From: Epiperipatus broadwayi
Taxonomy: Eukaryota > Onychophora > Udeonychophora > Euonychophora > Peripatidae
NCBI GenBank assembly: GCA_028023455.1
Contig: JAQFVV010000003.1
Coordinates: 2,132,001-2,196,000, forward strand
Direction of reading: 5' to 3'
Length of the DNA: 64,000 bases
Shown: positions 61,728 through 64,000 of the stretch, piece after piece
Layout of the letters: every line of letters begins with the position of its first letter
How positions within the stretch are numbered: position 1 is the stretch's first letter
The notes under the pieces: generated by a model
What the model saw: only the letters and a program-made list of their open reading frames with translations
Database searches by the model: none
What the model was told of the DNA's origin: nothing
Translations under genes and position numbers: made by a program

Positions 61728-64000
61728 TCACGTGAAGTGAGTACACTAGTAATTCAATAAAATATAACTCAGGTATACAGGCAGTAGGTCTTATCCACTT
61801 TCATTTCTTGGTTTGATGTTAAGTGCATGTTTAAACAAATACTAAGTGAATATGGTCTAGCAGGGCGCCACTAGATTATCTGAATCTAGACACGGTTATA
61901 TCTGATAACCTTTCACATGTACCGGGTTTGAATCCCTTTTTGGTACTTTATTTCTAATAAAAATGAGAGATTTTGCTTTTTGAGCCATATCACTATAAGC
62001 ACTAATAGTTAGGTAAAAGTAAAACATCTTTAAACCAAAGTGGAGTATATTAGACATAAATCATTTCTCAGATCTTAACATAACAAATGTGTTTCAATAT
62101 TTTATAAGTTCACTAGCTCAGATTATATATAACTAATTTAGGATGGCAATTCACTCATCCTTGCATGAAATAGATGATGGGATGTGGTTATAATAATACT
62201 AAGAAATCACTAAATATTATGAAATCAATATTTATTTATGGCCTTTAAACAGTTAAACAGCTCATTAATTAAAAGGTTGATGACGATGATGATGATGATA
62301 ATAATAACGATAATGACAAGGGTTTCAACTACAGCTCTAGGACTAAGCCTAAACATCAAACTAAATTTTATAAAGAAATGCATAATTATTGCTTAAGTTT
62401 AGCATACTTACTTATATCTTAAATAACTAATATTCAACCATTGATGATGATGAATAATCACACTTAACAAAGACTACACTTAATGAAATATATATGCCTC
62501 GTTTAATAAAACAAACTAATATTTATTACTACAGTTCTAACATATACATAAAAATTTCTAGATAAATATGAAAATTGACATGAATAATAATAATAATTGA
62601 TTATATAACACTCCTCAGATTAATTTTAAGTTCTTCCCCCTTTCCCTTCAAATGTATTTTGTATTAAGTTGGACGTCACATTAACCATGAAAAGTATTTC
62701 AAGACAAAAAATATTATCTGCTCATTAACACACATACTTTAAAATTCAACATGTAAATAGAATAAAAAAAAAAACTGTTAGTAAAATTGAAAGAGCAAGT
62801 TTTAGAAAAAAGTTTAAATTATTTTCTCCCCCTCCCTTCCAAGCGCTGAAATCTATACTGAACTTGAAACAAAATAATCTAATATTCTAATACTACTCAT
62901 TATTCCACATTCACTTCCAATTATACACATATAAAAATATCATTATGTATGTGCGTGTTTTATCCCATGATAACAAGATATTATTTAAAACCAAAATAAT
63001 AATATATTAGTTAAAACTAAAATCATAATACCATAAAAAAAAATTGTTTTACACATTAATATTGTAAAATTAATAAACAAATAATTTTCATACATTCAAG
63101 ATCATTTATGAAGCTCAAAGTTATTATTAGTAAGACATTCTTGTTTTTAATTGATCTGAATAGTCTTTAAAAGTTCTTTAAATCAAATATACCACTTTAT
63201 TGCTAAAATGTTTATTAAGACTGATATCATAAAGAAAATAGATATAAAAAGTCATATTACCGATCTTTTTGTTTGTGGCGAATTTCCAAGGGTTCAAACT
63301 TGTCTATATTTCTGCAGCTACTATGTGGGAACAATCTCTTTCTTGAGGTGTATAACTATTTGATGATGATGACTCTATTGAGGTTATTTGCTTTAGTGGA
63401 CAATTTGGAAATCATTATAGTAAATTTTCTTCTCTTCTTGTCAAGCATGTGGATGAAATACAGCAGTTGTTTTCACATTTATAAATTTTCTTGAGTTTAA
63501 AATCAGTTGTTGGAACAATTAATTGGACTTGATGATTAATATTTATCAGTAGATTAATTCATCTTCTTTGAATGCAGGTGAATGCTTTCTTCCTTCTATT
63601 AAAAACATCTTATTTATCTGGTCAGTTGAAAGGTGTAGAATATTATTTTAGACACATCTTTTCTTTCCTATGTGATGTGCAGCTTCCCCAGATGGTCAGG
63701 AATCGATGGAATATACATATAATTTTTCTAGCAAGCCATTTTTTTTTATTTTCAACGTTCAATATTATAGTTTAATAATCTGAATCAATCACAATAATAA
63801 TAATAAATCAAGACAGCTTTTTATATCCAATTTTTAGCTACCTTAACCAATCAGAGATAGCATCACTTGCTATTTTTGGACAAATTTGTTTTAATTAGAT
63901 CTCTAATTTATTTTCAACCAAAGTATTTTTCAACTGAAAAGTTTAATCCTTTTTCCAGACACTTTTGTTTTAAAAAAAAAATAGACTCAATTCTTATTTC
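61728..64000. repeat. Right arm of the >2.2-kb inverted repeat
   Basis: Inverse of 42276-45024 from GTCACGTGAAGTGAGTACAC onward, to the window's last base. It has one copy of the 214-bp unit (about 63365-63580) where the left arm has three, and deletions near 63300-63325 that break the open frame seen in the left arm. Continues beyond the window. Confidence 0.9.
61850..61937 (+). repeat. tRNA-derived SINE head in the right arm
   Basis: Plus strand: ATGGTCTAGCAGGGCGCCAC (A-box like) and ACCGGGTTTGAATCCC (B box, near 61921-61936), the mirror of 44815-44900. Confidence 0.65.

Overview
The window is strongly AT-rich eukaryotic intergenic DNA, read here as an invertebrate animal. Supporting signs are decayed animal retroelements: RTE-clade LINEs and Penelope-like elements with a C-terminal GIY-YIG endonuclease. 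There are also tRNA-derived SINEs, hammerhead-ribozyme repeats, and long (AT)n, (AAT)n and (ACT)n microsatellites. No bacterial gene organisation, operon, rRNA, CRISPR array or intact host gene is visible. A mollusc (perhaps a cephalopod), flatworm or cnidarian would all fit; the sequence alone does not decide. Almost every short open frame is chance or microsatellite translation. The only convincing coding sequence belongs to transposons, and nearly all of it is broken.

Layout. 0-1 kb: RTE endonuclease, minus strand, running off the left edge, with one frameshift in a homopolymer. 3.6-4.7 kb: two fold-back repeats. 9.0-9.4 kb: Penelope endonuclease relic. 12.3-12.7 kb: unassigned, more complex block. 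13.8-17.1 kb: two Penelope copies head to head in a palindrome, followed by a terminal repeat with a hammerhead motif. 20.5-22.4 kb: inverted terminal repeats and a third Penelope copy. 25.1-27.5 kb: RTE tail, hammerhead repeat and a second LINE type. 28.8-30.4 kb: possible LTR. 32.3-32.6 kb: 290-bp compound microsatellite. 35.7-38.2 kb: decayed repeat-like coding block, Penelope endonuclease, SINE and a diverged inverted repeat. 39.2-40.8 kb: palindromic array of a 475-bp unit, each unit carrying a hammerhead ribozyme. 42.3-45.0 kb: left arm of a very large inverted repeat whose right arm fills 61.7-64.0 kb. 46.3-47.5 kb: TIR element with a nested hAT-like MITE. 47.8-51.4 kb: 450-bp hammerhead repeats interrupted by a 2,500-bp TG...CA insertion with a 4-bp target duplication. 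53.9-56.5 kb: RTE 3' ends.

How the parts fit. The most interesting theme is self-cleaving RNA. At least three unrelated repeat families (475-bp unit, 450-bp unit, Penelope terminal repeat) carry recognisable type I hammerhead cores: CUGANGA, helix II, GAAA, a very short helix III, and a NUH cleavage site. They occur in tandem or inverted arrangement, as described for retrozymes and for the terminal repeats of Penelope-like elements. The Penelope reverse-transcriptase fragments in the same window are the natural candidate for the enzyme family that mobilised them (inference). Coordinates of repeat edges are by eye and may be off by some bases.
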